Origin: Bacteroidetes bacterium GWF2_43_63
GTDB taxonomy: Bacteria; Bacteroidota; Bacteroidia; Bacteroidales; DTU049
Assembly (NCBI GenBank): GCA_001769275.1
Contig: MEOQ01000004.1
Coordinates: forward strand, 1-44,651
Reading direction: 5' to 3'
DNA length: 44,651 nt
In this document: piece after piece, positions 34,988 through 44,178 of the stretch
How positions within the stretch are numbered: the first letter of the stretch is position 1
How the letters are laid out: every line of letters starts with the position of its first letter
Made by a program: the position numbers and the translations under genes
The notes under the pieces: model-generated
Told to the model about the DNA's origin: nothing
Seen by the model: only the letters and a program-made list of their open reading frames with translations
The model's database searches: none

Positions 34988-37900
34988 TCAGATTGAGAGA
35001 AGGTCCAGTTCCACTTCCAGAGCCATTGCCTCGAGTTCCAGTTCGCTCATGGAAGGAGCAAGAGCAGGGGTGCTGGGCATCATTTGCGGCTCTTCGGCGG
35101 GAATGTCGTCGGCTTTGTATGCAAGCAGATAATTGAGTCTTGCAAATTCTTCTGCACGATCCTGGGCTGTCCGGCCTTCGACTTGTAGCGCCGATTTCTT
35201 TGCTTCAATTTCGCTGCGGAGGCTTTTCCAACGTTCTGAACCCTGGTCGCCTTTGTAAAGTTCTGCTTTCTTTACGATGGCCTGTTTGTCGAGTTGATAG
35301 GTTTCAAGCACCTTTGAGAGATCGCTTTCGATTGAAAACCCTTTTGGTTTCAAAATGGTACGTTCCGTTTTGCGGACTTTCGAAACATATTCTTTGAAAT
35401 ACCGCAGGTACCAGGCTTTGTCGAAGTAGATTCTGAGGGCGCTGTATGAGTATTCGATTTTCCGTCCGACAGCCAGCACATCCTTGTCTTCAAAGGTGGA
35501 TGCGTTCAGTAACGCTTCAATTTCTTCCTTCAATTCCTTTGCTTTTTTGAAAGTCTTTGCTTTCTGGCTTTGCTCAAAATCAGGCTCTGCGGCAGCTGCA
35601 TTGTCGAAATGATCTGAGTTGATCAGGTTGTCGTAGAACTTACGAATGGCTTCCAGCGTCTCTTTTCGATAGTTGTTGTAATCTTCTATGTCGCTTTTGA
35701 TTTCTTCAATCATTTGCAGCGCGCGGTTTGCCTTAGAATATTCGCGATTGAGTTGTTCTTTTTCCTGATCGAAAAACATGCGCACCAACCGGTCAACATC
35801 TGTAATCAATGCCAGTTTTATTTCTTCCGGATCAAGGCTTTCCAGGTCCAGTACATTGCCGCGGTCGCCTTTGAACCAGATGTCGTTGATGCGCGACGTC
35901 TTCTCTTCGAGTTTCTGAAAGACAAAAACATCCATTGAATCCTGTACCAATGGCATAACGATTCGAACATAAGCAAACTTGTTTCCCTGCCGCCAGATGC
36001 GTCCTTCAAGCTGTCGGATATCGGTCGGGTTCCATTCAGGATAACAATCGTAAATGACCGTTCCGCGTTTTTGCAAGTCAATTCCCTCGCGAATGGTGGC
36101 CGTTCCTATGATCACTTTCACCACCCCTTCCAGAAACGCTTCTTTCACGGTTTCCTTTCGTGCATCGTTGATTTCAGAACTAATGATTTCCACTTCATCC
36201 ACTTTGGTTTTATCAAACATCAGCCCTCTTTCAAACCCGACTTCATTTTCCAGATACTGCTTAATCATCGGGAAAAACTGCTTTCCACGGTTCATGTAAA
36301 TCACTTGTCCCGATGCCTGTTCGCCCTTTCCCTCGTGCCATTTTTTCACCGATCGGATGCATTCCATCACGTATTTGATCTTCGGACTTTCGTCAATGAA
36401 TTCTTTGTAATCTTCCGGTGATCCGTTCAGAATAAACGGCGATAGGGCATTGTCGAGTGAGAAAGCCAGCGCCCTGAACAGGTTGCCCATGTCGAGTTTT
36501 CCCTGTGTAGAACTCTTTGCCATTGCAACAATCTTGTTCTGATTCTCCCGCTGTTTGGGAGTCATGTTTATATAAGTCAGAATTTGTTTTTCCTGAACAA
36601 GTCGCTCACGATTGCCCGAAACAGCATCGTAAAGCATTGGGAGGTTTATTTTCTTAGGCCGCTTCACGCCTGCTTCTTCGCCTGTTTTGTACAGGATGTG
36701 ATTGTAGATGAGTTTTTGCAGGATCCGGCGATTGGTGAATGATTTGATGACTTCCTTCTCTACAATTTCTTCCTTGTAATTGGCGGTCCATTCTACAGTC
36801 GGCAGGACAAACAAATCGAAAAATGTATCAATGTTGTAGATGCCGCTTTTGGTGAGGCTTTCATAAGCCACCAGCGAAAGCATAGAATAAATTTCGAGAG
36901 GCGAATTAGTGAACGGCGTTGCTGTCAACAGCATCGTGTTCCGGCCAAATTTGCGCTGAATGTAATTCAGAATTAAAAATGCTTTCTGTCCGGTTTCGGA
37001 AGTTGCCGACTGAATGTTGTATCGCTTATTGCCGTCTTCATCCGCTTTCACACTGCTGAATACATTTTTGCAACGATGCGCTTCATCAATGACGATGTAA
37101 TCAAATCCGACCACATCCACATCGGCAACGGTGTCTTTGAGGCCAACGCCAATCATTTCACGAAATTTCTGATATTCAATTTCCTTGTCCCTTGCGGTCT
37201 TTTCACGGCTTTGTCCAAGTATGTTCACCAGCTCGACAAAAAGTTCATCAGAAACAGAGTCGCCAAACCCCAGTCTTCGAAAACCTTCGTAGGTCACCAC
37301 AGTAATGGATTTTTCAGGAACCGGCTTGTTCAGGTTGATGCGTTTCACGACATCAGTCCCCAAATTGTACCAGTCATTCAACTGTATGCCGGTATGGGAA
37401 AGAATTCCCGAAATGAATTTGCCGGACTTTTTATCTTCGAAACCAAAAATTTCATTGATCCATTTTTTGTAAGTCGGTTTGGGAACGACTATAAGAGGCC
37501 GTTTGCACTTTCCGGAATAAATGAAATTGGCCAGGGTTGCTATGGCACAGGCGGTTTTGCCAACACCCACATCGAAGCTGTTGATGCCGCTTCCCATCAC
37601 TTCCATGAATGCAATACCTTCTCGCTGAATGTCGGTGAGCTGCAATATCCCTGACTTGAACGTTGCTGAACACTCGAAGCCAATCGGCACTTTGTGATAG
37701 GAAATATCGCTCTGTCCGTTGTATAACCGGTTCCATGAATAGTCCAGTTTTTCCTGATCCTTGGCAGTCAGAACTTCATGCAGAAATCTTGAAAACAGCT
37801 TTTCGCCTTCAATCCGGGCATTTGCCTTGAGCTCCGATTTTTCTTCTTTGCTCATTTTGTCATCGCGCAAAGGTCGGTTGGCAATGTAGTAATCGGCAAT

Positions 37901-39328
37901 GTCAATAGCAGATGACTTTTCAAAATCCGCGTCGGCATTCAGCGTAAACAGCCATTTGACAAATACGTCCTGCAGGCTGTATCGGGTTTCGCTATCAAAC
38001 TTAAGATTGATTTTCTCCTTGTCTTTTTTACGTTCGACCTTTCCATTCACTTTCTTCAACTCTTCGGCATTTTCCACATCCATGAATTCTTCGCGCACTT
38101 CGCTAACTGAGAAAAGATTGGTGTCAGCGGCGAAGTCCGAGATGGCAGTGATGATTGGGCGTTCCTTTTCATCAGGGTTGGTCACACTCAAAAGACCAGG
38201 CTTCGATTTATCAATGGCCTCTTTGTGCTTCAGATAAACAGCTTCTCCCCATTCCGATTGAATGAACTCCTTGTCAGCTTCCAGTTGTAACTCGCGGTCA
38301 TACATGTTGCCAAAACTGTAGATCGGAAACGGAACAACTTCGCCGCCCATGTAGTACAGCGCTCCTTTTTTTACCAGTGCGGAAAGCTCGTTTTCATTCG
38401 CTGCAATCGAAGTTTTTTCCAGCTTGCATGTTCTTGCCGACACATAATACAATCCATCATCACTGCGGAAAATGAAATAATTTTCGCCTTCGGCATATTG
38501 GTGAGTCTTGATGTATTTACCAAGAACAGCGCCTTTATTCGCATTCCGGATGTCGCGAAAATGATTGTCTTTGATGGTTGTGTTTTCAGTCGCAACAACA
38601 TTTTCAACCACATTGCCACCCTTGATGTAATATCGTTCCCATCCTTTCATGGCAATCCCCAGCGAACGTTTATACCAGACCCAGGCTTTGATTTCTTCGA
38701 AAGTAAGCCCTTTGTTGTATTTGCTGATGACCTCATCAAAGCTCATGGTCTTTGATGTTTCGCCCAGCCCGTGCAATCCTTTTGCCTCTCCTATAATCTT
38801 GAGGATTTTGTCACTGTTGGCCAGGATTATGCTCAGCATTGCCGGGCTGATATATCCCAGGCTGTTGGCCGTTGTTATTCCACTTAGATAGCCCATGTCT
38901 GTACTGTTTTGATCGTTTAATAACTGCATTTCGGTTTCAAGGGCGAGCGCTTCAAGCTCCAGATTGGATGCGCCATTGCCTCTGATTGTACTGATGATTT
39001 CTTCTTTGTTTCCCTTGACTGTAACCGGAAAATCGCGGGACGTTGAAATGATTTCCTTTCCGCATATTTTCTCCGGATGCAGGGCAAACCAGGTGTTGAA
39101 TGAGGTGATTTCTTTGAATGAAAGAGGCTCGTTCAGCGCAAAGGTCAGTTTGTATTCATAGTCATGAAGCGCTTTGAATCTGCTTTCCAATTTCAGCGGA
39201 ATCACTCCGTTTCTCACCAGGCTGCGATCAATGTTGTCCGCAGGAAGTTCGTCCAGCAGTTTTTGTATTGCTGATATCCTTGCTCTGAGCCAGGCTGGAT
39301 TACTATTTTCACTATTCGAAACCATCAT
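34988..39328 (-). CDS. 1446-residue SNF2-type helicase (DarB-like helicase half)
   Basis: A very large SF2 protein. Walker A GVGKTACA lies near residue 590, the DEAH-type motif VIDEAHRCKN near 745, TATPF in motif III near 800, and the C-terminal helicase lobe ends with QLEGRIWRQGN near 1108. About 550 residues of unassigned sequence precede the core and 300 residues of helical, coiled-coil sequence follow. Proteins of this type, often fused to an N6-adenine methyltransferase, occur on phages (P1 DarB) and mobile elements, where they protect incoming DNA from restriction. Here the methylase is a separate gene. The start overlaps the RadC-like gene by 4 bp. Confidence 0.8.
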   Translation of the reverse strand: MMVSNSENSNPAWLRARISAIQKLLDELPADNIDRSLVRNGVIPLKLESRFKALHDYEYKLTFALNEPLSFKEITSFNTWFALHPEKICGKEIISTSRDFPVTVKGNKEEIISTIRGNGASNLELEALALETEMQLLNDQNSTDMGYLSGITTANSLGYISPAMLSIILANSDKILKIIGEAKGLHGLGETSKTMSFDEVISKYNKGLTFEEIKAWVWYKRSLGIAMKGWERYYIKGGNVVENVVATENTTIKDNHFRDIRNANKGAVLGKYIKTHQYAEGENYFIFRSDDGLYYVSARTCKLEKTSIAANENELSALVKKGALYYMGGEVVPFPIYSFGNMYDRELQLEADKEFIQSEWGEAVYLKHKEAIDKSKPGLLSVTNPDEKERPIITAISDFAADTNLFSVSEVREEFMDVENAEELKKVNGKVERKKDKEKINLKFDSETRYSLQDVFVKWLFTLNADADFEKSSAIDIADYYIANRPLRDDKMSKEEKSELKANARIEGEKLFSRFLHEVLTAKDQEKLDYSWNRLYNGQSDISYHKVPIGFECSATFKSGILQLTDIQREGIAFMEVMGSGINSFDVGVGKTACAIATLANFIYSGKCKRPLIVVPKPTYKKWINEIFGFEDKKSGKFISGILSHTGIQLNDWYNLGTDVVKRINLNKPVPEKSITVVTYEGFRRLGFGDSVSDELFVELVNILGQSREKTARDKEIEYQKFREMIGVGLKDTVADVDVVGFDYIVIDEAHRCKNVFSSVKADEDGNKRYNIQSATSETGQKAFLILNYIQRKFGRNTMLLTATPFTNSPLEIYSMLSLVAYESLTKSGIYNIDTFFDLFVLPTVEWTANYKEEIVEKEVIKSFTNRRILQKLIYNHILYKTGEEAGVKRPKKINLPMLYDAVSGNRERLVQEKQILTYINMTPKQRENQNKIVAMAKSSTQGKLDMGNLFRALAFSLDNALSPFILNGSPEDYKEFIDESPKIKYVMECIRSVKKWHEGKGEQASGQVIYMNRGKQFFPMIKQYLENEVGFERGLMFDKTKVDEVEIISSEINDARKETVKEAFLEGVVKVIIGTATIREGIDLQKRGTVIYDCYPEWNPTDIRQLEGRIWRQGNKFAYVRIVMPLVQDSMDVFVFQKLEEKTSRINDIWFKGDRGNVLDLESLDPEEIKLALITDVDRLVRMFFDQEKEQLNREYSKANRALQMIEEIKSDIEDYNNYRKETLEAIRKFYDNLINSDHFDNAAAAEPDFEQSQKAKTFKKAKELKEEIEALLNASTFEDKDVLAVGRKIEYSYSALRIYFDKAWYLRYFKEYVSKVRKTERTILKPKGFSIESDLSKVLETYQLDKQAIVKKAELYKGDQGSERWKSLRSEIEAKKSALQVEGRTAQDRAEEFARLNYLLAYKADDIPAEEPQMMPSTPALAPSMSELELEAMALEVELDLLSI

Positions 39329-40089
39329 TCCATGTTGAATTCTGTTTCCATCTGTGGGATCACTGCCGCCGGAACCATGTGATTATTTATCACTCTCATG
39401 ATAATTTGTTCTTCGAGTTTGGCATATCCGTTTTTTGACTGAATCCGCTCCCAGACATTTGGGCTGTTGGCTTTCGTAACTCTTTTTAACTGATGAAGAA
39501 TCTCTTCGCGTAATTCTTTTTCAGCTTTTGAAACAGTTTTGTCCAGAGTGCCGGAAAGTGAGCTGTCGCCATTGTCCATAAATGAATAGTAATCGTTTTT
39601 GGTAGCGATGATGTGGTCAAGCACATGAATATCGAAGTATTTGAAAGCTTGTTTTATTTTCTTTGTTAGCTCTCTGTCCTGCGGGCTGGGCTCTGTGTTC
39701 CCTGAAGGATGGTTGTGTGACAGAATGACTCCTTTGGCAAGGATTTTCAAACCGACGGCCACAATCATTTCAATATCGACCTGGGTTGAATTAATGGTTC
39801 CTTTTGTGTGCCGGTAGTAGCCAATGACCTTGTTGGAGTGGTTCATATAAAGCACCACGAAATGCTCCTGAATTTCCACACCGTCAAAAATGACCTCCTT
39901 GATGAATTGATATGCATCGCGCGACGAAACGAGCCGGGAAAAGATCAGACGCTCTTCTTTGAAAGTCAGGTCAACTTCCTTTACGCGGAATTCTTTTTCA
40001 ATGTCCTTGATCTGTTTGTCCAGGTCCTGCATTTCGGTTCCGTTTAACACGAACATTGGGGTTGACTGTGGAATTTTATACTCTTTCAT
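39325..40089 (-). CDS. RadC-like JAB-domain protein
   Basis: A 254-residue protein. The JAMM metal motif is complete: Glu 76 upstream, H125-N-H127-PSG, Ser 135 and Asp 138. It resembles the mobile-element RadC group common in Bacteroidota; catalytic role unknown despite the historical DNA-repair name. The HhH part of chromosomal RadC is missing, and about 80 extra helical residues follow the JAB domain. It lies between the methyltransferase and the helicase, 1 bp from the former and overlapping the latter by 4 bp, so the three are probably one translation unit. Confidence 0.8.
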   Translation of the reverse strand: MKEYKIPQSTPMFVLNGTEMQDLDKQIKDIEKEFRVKEVDLTFKEERLIFSRLVSSRDAYQFIKEVIFDGVEIQEHFVVLYMNHSNKVIGYYRHTKGTINSTQVDIEMIVAVGLKILAKGVILSHNHPSGNTEPSPQDRELTKKIKQAFKYFDIHVLDHIIATKNDYYSFMDNGDSSLSGTLDKTVSKAEKELREEILHQLKRVTKANSPNVWERIQSKNGYAKLEEQIIMRVINNHMVPAAVIPQMETEFNME

Positions 40090-40090
40090 G

Positions 40091-40864
40091 TCACTTGCGT
40101 TTTAAAACAATTATATCGGTCGGGACTTCCGAAAAGCGGAACACAGCAGGCAAACGATATGCGTCCATCAGCTCTGCCAGTTGCCCGATGCTGTCTTTCT
40201 CATGGTTATATGAAATGCCGTTTCGTAAAAAATTGCTCGAAGTGATGTAGATAAGCAGCCCGCCGGGTTTCAGCAATTTTAGCCCGTAGTACAAAAAAAA
40301 CAGCTCTATCTGTTGCATTTTGGGCGCAGCGAAATAGGAGCTGTATTTGTTTTTATGCTTTCCGTAGGGCGGATTGCCTATAACCAGAGAGAACGGATAA
40401 TCTTCGAGCCAGGTCAACTGATTTCCTTTGAGTTTGCTTGTGAAACGGGGCGGTTGCAAAAAGGCTGTTTCAAAGTAACCTGTATGTATTTTCGCTTTGG
40501 GGTAAGTGATCTGACAGATCCTTGCCGACACAGGATTGATTTCAATGCCCGTGACGCGCGATTTGTCCGGCGCCGGGGCAATCACTCGCCCGGTGGCAAT
40601 TCCTGGCTCCAGAATGCTTCCTTTTGCATCATGGCCATATCGATATGCCAGCTCCCACATGAGCTCAACAATGTAATCGGGAGTAAAAAACTCATAAAGA
40701 ACACCTTCGCCGCTGGCTCCCTTGCTTCCCTGACCGCCAGAACCTTCGTATTGCTGAATAAAAGAAATGTCATCAGAGGAATACGATTCTCCCATAAGAT
40801 CCTTCCCTCGAATGAAATCTTCAATCTGCTTGTTAAGCTCATATTGGTTTTCAGATCTGGACAT
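40091..40864 (-). CDS. N6-adenine DNA methyltransferase (DarB-like methylase half)
   Basis: A 257-residue protein. Motif I EPGIATGRV (86-94) binds S-adenosylmethionine; GIEINPVSARIC follows; motif IV NPPY at 164-167 is the catalytic motif of adenine-N6 and some cytosine-N4 methylases. No target-recognition domain is visible, and the protein ends soon after FRFSEVPTDIIVLKRK, so it is short for a stand-alone enzyme. It could methylate element DNA together with the helicase two genes downstream. It is the first gene of the leftward block. Its start codon lies in a perfect 10-bp hairpin. Confidence 0.8.
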   Translation of the reverse strand: MSRSENQYELNKQIEDFIRGKDLMGESYSSDDISFIQQYEGSGGQGSKGASGEGVLYEFFTPDYIVELMWELAYRYGHDAKGSILEPGIATGRVIAPAPDKSRVTGIEINPVSARICQITYPKAKIHTGYFETAFLQPPRFTSKLKGNQLTWLEDYPFSLVIGNPPYGKHKNKYSSYFAAPKMQQIELFFLYYGLKLLKPGGLLIYITSSNFLRNGISYNHEKDSIGQLAELMDAYRLPAVFRFSEVPTDIIVLKRK

Positions 40865-40889
40865 AGATTTGTTTTAATGCAAATCTATG
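40862..40889 (-). promoter_or_regulatory. 10-bp hairpin/palindrome covering the methyltransferase start codon
   Basis: CATAGATTTG (40862-40871) and CAAATCTATG (40880-40889) are perfect complements with an 8-nt spacer. On the mRNA of the leftward block the 3' arm ends exactly with the AUG of the methyltransferase. It can act as an RNA hairpin hiding the start codon or as a DNA operator. Confidence 0.6.
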
Positions 40890-40963
40890 GGGGTGGAGAG
40901 GTGGGGTTGGGCGAAGATGGGCGAAAATGGGCTTTGTTTTTGAAATTTGAACTAGGTTAAAAT

Positions 40964-40998
40964 AATTATTATCAATAATTTTAATTTTAATAACTTTG
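40964..40998 (+). promoter_or_regulatory. Promoter region of the Gabija-like operon
   Basis: A -7 element TAACTTTG at 40991-40998 lies 31 bp before the ATG at 41030. Upstream is a 7-bp inverted repeat AATTATT-ATC-AATAATT (40964-40980), a possible operator. No TTG was seen at the exact -33 spacing. Confidence 0.6.
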
Positions 40999-41029
40999 GT
41001 GAGTTAAACCTAATGAAAAACACGCATAC

Positions 41030-42697
41030 ATGGCAAAAATTCATTCACTCAAGATTCATAATTATAGGGGTATTGAAAAATTTGAGCACACTTTTGGAAG
41101 TACTAATTTTGTTTGCCTTATTGGACGAGGTGACTCTGGTAAAACAACAATATTAAATGCAATTTCTGCTGTATTATCACCAAATTGGAATTATACTTTT
41201 TTCGACACAGATTTTTATAACGGTGATATTAGTAATAATATAGTAATTGAAGCTAACATTATTGAAGTTCCAAGTGAATTGTTGACTGAATCTAAATTCG
41301 GATTGTATAAGCGCTTATTAAATTCATCAAATGAAATAATTGATGATATTACATTGGAAACTGATGATTGTGCTGATATATTATCAATCAAGTTGGTCGT
41401 AAAAAATGATCTTGAACCAAAATGGTATATCTTTAATGGCAGAATTCAGCAAGAGGATATTGAAATTTCATCATATGATAGAGCAAAACTCAATGTATTC
41501 TTAGTTTCAGATTATCTTGACAAACACTTTTCTTGGAGTAAAGGAACACCATTGTTTTCATTGCGCAAACAATCAGATTTGAAGAGTGAAACGAATAAAC
41601 TGCTATTAGACGCAAATAGAAAGGCTAAAGAAGTTTTTTTAAAAACAAAACCATTAGACTCTTTAGATTCAGTTGTCTCTTTAATTAAGGATTCTGCAGC
41701 AACGATCGGTCTTTCTTTGGATGATTTATCTGCATTGATTGATAATAAAGATTCAATGTTGAATGAAGGAAATATATCTCTACATGTAGATAGTATACCT
41801 TGCAGGTTGAAAGGTAAAGGATCAAAAAGACTTTTGTCTATTGCAATTCAACTTGAATTAGCTAAAAAAGGAGGAATTGTACTTATTGACGAGGTTGAAC
41901 AAGGATTAGAACCTGATAGAGTGAAATTTTTAGTTAATCGGCTTTTTAATAACAAACAAGGGCAAGTGTTTATAACGACTCATTCAAACAATGTTCTTGT
42001 TGAGATTGATGCGAAAGGAATATTTTTAAAAAAAGCTGAACAACATAGCCTAGTTACATTTGATGAGTGTTTTCAGGGTTGTATTCGAAATAATCCCGAA
42101 GCTTTTTTTTCAAAAAGAATTATTGTATGCGAGGGAGCAACAGAAGTAGGCATATGTAGGGCCTTAAATGAATTTAGGATAGAATCTGGAGAAAGCAACT
42201 TTGAAATGTTAGGTATTTCCTTAGTGGATGGAACAGGTGCGAACTTTATTAAGTATTGTTTTGATTTTTTTGCAGCGGGAATAGATGTTTGTGCTTTTTG
42301 TGATTCAGATGATCCTGCGATAAATGAAAAGAAGAAAGAACTTATTAATATTGGAATTCAAGTCGTTGATTGTTCAGCTGGTTGTTCTATAGAACAGCAA
42401 TTATTTAATGACTTGCCATGGGAAAAAGTTACAAGATTAGTTAAATATGCAGAAATTGAAAGATCTGAGCAAGGGATATTGGCTAATACAGGGAAATTGT
42501 CAAAAAGCGAGTTGACTGACCAAGATTTACCTGGAATACGAATATTATTAGGAAATGCAGCAAAACAACACGATTGGTTTAAAAGAATCGAACTTGGGAA
42601 AAAGCTAGGGAGAGTGTGGTTTAATTCACTTTCAGAGATAACGTCAAAACACCTGCATACTCAATATTGTCACCTTTCAAGTTGGATAAATAAATGA
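41030..42697 (+). CDS. gajA: OLD-family ATPase-TOPRIM nuclease (GajA-like, Gabija)
   Basis: A 555-residue class 2 OLD protein. The ATPase part has Walker A GRGDSGKT at 32-39, Walker B VLIDEVEQG with Asp-Glu at 287-288 and the H-loop TTHSNNV near 320. The TOPRIM part has CEGATEVG with Glu 368 and CDSDDP with Asp 425 and 427. In Gabija, GajA is a nucleotide-sensing DNA nuclease that nicks phage DNA. Length is close to known GajA. The stop overlaps the helicase start by 4 bp (ATGA), the arrangement expected for GajA-GajB. The ATG at 41030 follows the -7 box; an ATG at 41013 is out of frame. Confidence 0.75.
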   Translation: MAKIHSLKIHNYRGIEKFEHTFGSTNFVCLIGRGDSGKTTILNAISAVLSPNWNYTFFDTDFYNGDISNNIVIEANIIEVPSELLTESKFGLYKRLLNSSNEIIDDITLETDDCADILSIKLVVKNDLEPKWYIFNGRIQQEDIEISSYDRAKLNVFLVSDYLDKHFSWSKGTPLFSLRKQSDLKSETNKLLLDANRKAKEVFLKTKPLDSLDSVVSLIKDSAATIGLSLDDLSALIDNKDSMLNEGNISLHVDSIPCRLKGKGSKRLLSIAIQLELAKKGGIVLIDEVEQGLEPDRVKFLVNRLFNNKQGQVFITTHSNNVLVEIDAKGIFLKKAEQHSLVTFDECFQGCIRNNPEAFFSKRIIVCEGATEVGICRALNEFRIESGESNFEMLGISLVDGTGANFIKYCFDFFAAGIDVCAFCDSDDPAINEKKKELINIGIQVVDCSAGCSIEQQLFNDLPWEKVTRLVKYAEIERSEQGILANTGKLSKSELTDQDLPGIRILLGNAAKQHDWFKRIELGKKLGRVWFNSLSEITSKHLHTQYCHLSSWINK

Positions 42698-44178
42698 ATC
42701 TAAAGGAATTTATATCAACCCGTAGAAGCATAATAATTGCACCTGCTGGTTATGGTAAAACATATGCATTGGCAAAATGTTTGACAATTACAGATAGCGA
42801 TAAAAAACAATTGATAATAACACATACACATGCTGGAATAGCTGCAATTAAAGAAAAAATTGCAAAGTTAAACATACCAAACTCAACATTTTGCATTGAA
42901 ACCATCAATGGGTTTGCTCAAAAATACATGCTTTCATTTTACAGTAACGCAATAATTCCTGAGCAAGAAAGTAAAAATTATTTTCTTTTTATCATTCAAA
43001 ATGCTACTGAACTTTTTAAAACAAAGGCTGTAAAAAGAGTTCTTCAATCAACATATCAAAATATTTTTGTTGATGAATATCAAGACTGCACACTATCACA
43101 GCACAAAATGATTATGGCTATTTCGGAGTATTTGCCAACACATATAATGGGAGATCCGATGCAGGGTATTTTTGGTTTTAATGAGCCACTAGTTAATTTT
43201 GAAAACGATCTAGATTCATTCAAAATCGTGAATCAACTAGATACTCCATGGAGGTGGAATACGACAGGTAATACGCAATTAGGATTGATTCTAAAAGAAA
43301 TCAGATCGATTTTATGTTCGAATAGGAAGGTGATAAACTTTAAATCATTCAGCCCAACAATTGAGAATATATTAATCAATGAATCGGATATTTTTAATCA
43401 AAAGAGTATTTATAGAAGACAATTGAACACAATAATAAACAACAATAATCAATCTAAAGAGTTAGAGAGTTTGTTATTAATTGTTCCTGAATATATTGAA
43501 AATGGAGTGAATCGAGGGGGAATTAATTCAAGAGCAAAACTTAAAGCATTAATAGATTATTCACATCAGTTGACTCTTTTAGAAGCAATTGATAATAAAG
43601 ACTTTTATTCAATTTCTAAGTCAATTGATAAACTAGTGAATGGCATTCATCGTAGAAATAAAAAGCTGAAAGCTATTTCAGAAGATCTTTTGCAAAAAGT
43701 ATTTTACAAAGGAAGTATTGATGCTTGGATTACAGAAGATAGACTAATAAATAAAAGAGGGAAAGACGCAAAAACAAAACAGAAACTAGAAGATTTGATT
43801 AATTCGTTTATAGATGAGTCTTCAATGTCGTCCTTGTTAGAGCTTCTTTTGTTCTTAAAAAATGAAATGAAATTTAAATCAAAGAGAGTAGATCTTATAA
43901 CTAGTATAATTAAATCCATGAGAATTGCAATTGTAGAAAATAAGAGTGTTTATGACTCAATGGTGAGTTACAAAAATATAATTAGGAGAGTGGGTAGAAA
44001 AGTTCAAGGGAAATGCATAGGTACTACTTTATTAACTAAAGGACTTGAATTTGATACTGTTGTAATTTTGAACGCACATAGAATTTCTGATCACAAACAT
44101 TTTTATGTTGCAGTTACAAGAGCATGTAAAAGACTTATTGTTTTTTCAAATAGTTCTATTTTACAATTCACAAATTAA
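42694..44178 (+). CDS. gajB: UvrD-like helicase (GajB-like, Gabija)
   Basis: A 494-residue SF1A helicase. Motif I APAGYGKT is at 16-23, motif II DEYQDC at 127-132, GDPMQGIFGF near 150 is motif III, TKGLEFD near 447 is motif V and VAVTRACKRL near 470 is motif VI. The length equals that of GajB rather than full UvrD (over 700 residues), as the 2B and accessory parts are reduced. GajB assists GajA in degrading phage DNA. It is coupled to gajA by ATGA. Its TAA overlaps the stop of the convergent amidase gene. Confidence 0.75.
   Translation: MNLKEFISTRRSIIIAPAGYGKTYALAKCLTITDSDKKQLIITHTHAGIAAIKEKIAKLNIPNSTFCIETINGFAQKYMLSFYSNAIIPEQESKNYFLFIIQNATELFKTKAVKRVLQSTYQNIFVDEYQDCTLSQHKMIMAISEYLPTHIMGDPMQGIFGFNEPLVNFENDLDSFKIVNQLDTPWRWNTTGNTQLGLILKEIRSILCSNRKVINFKSFSPTIENILINESDIFNQKSIYRRQLNTIINNNNQSKELESLLLIVPEYIENGVNRGGINSRAKLKALIDYSHQLTLLEAIDNKDFYSISKSIDKLVNGIHRRNKKLKAISEDLLQKVFYKGSIDAWITEDRLINKRGKDAKTKQKLEDLINSFIDESSMSSLLELLLFLKNEMKFKSKRVDLITSIIKSMRIAIVENKSVYDSMVSYKNIIRRVGRKVQGKCIGTTLLTKGLEFDTVVILNAHRISDHKHFYVAVTRACKRLIVFSNSSILQFTN

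Noticed and set aside
40313-40960. 215-codon plus-strand frame opposite the methyltransferase gene
   Set aside because: No motifs, and the opposite strand encodes a clear methylase with NPPY.
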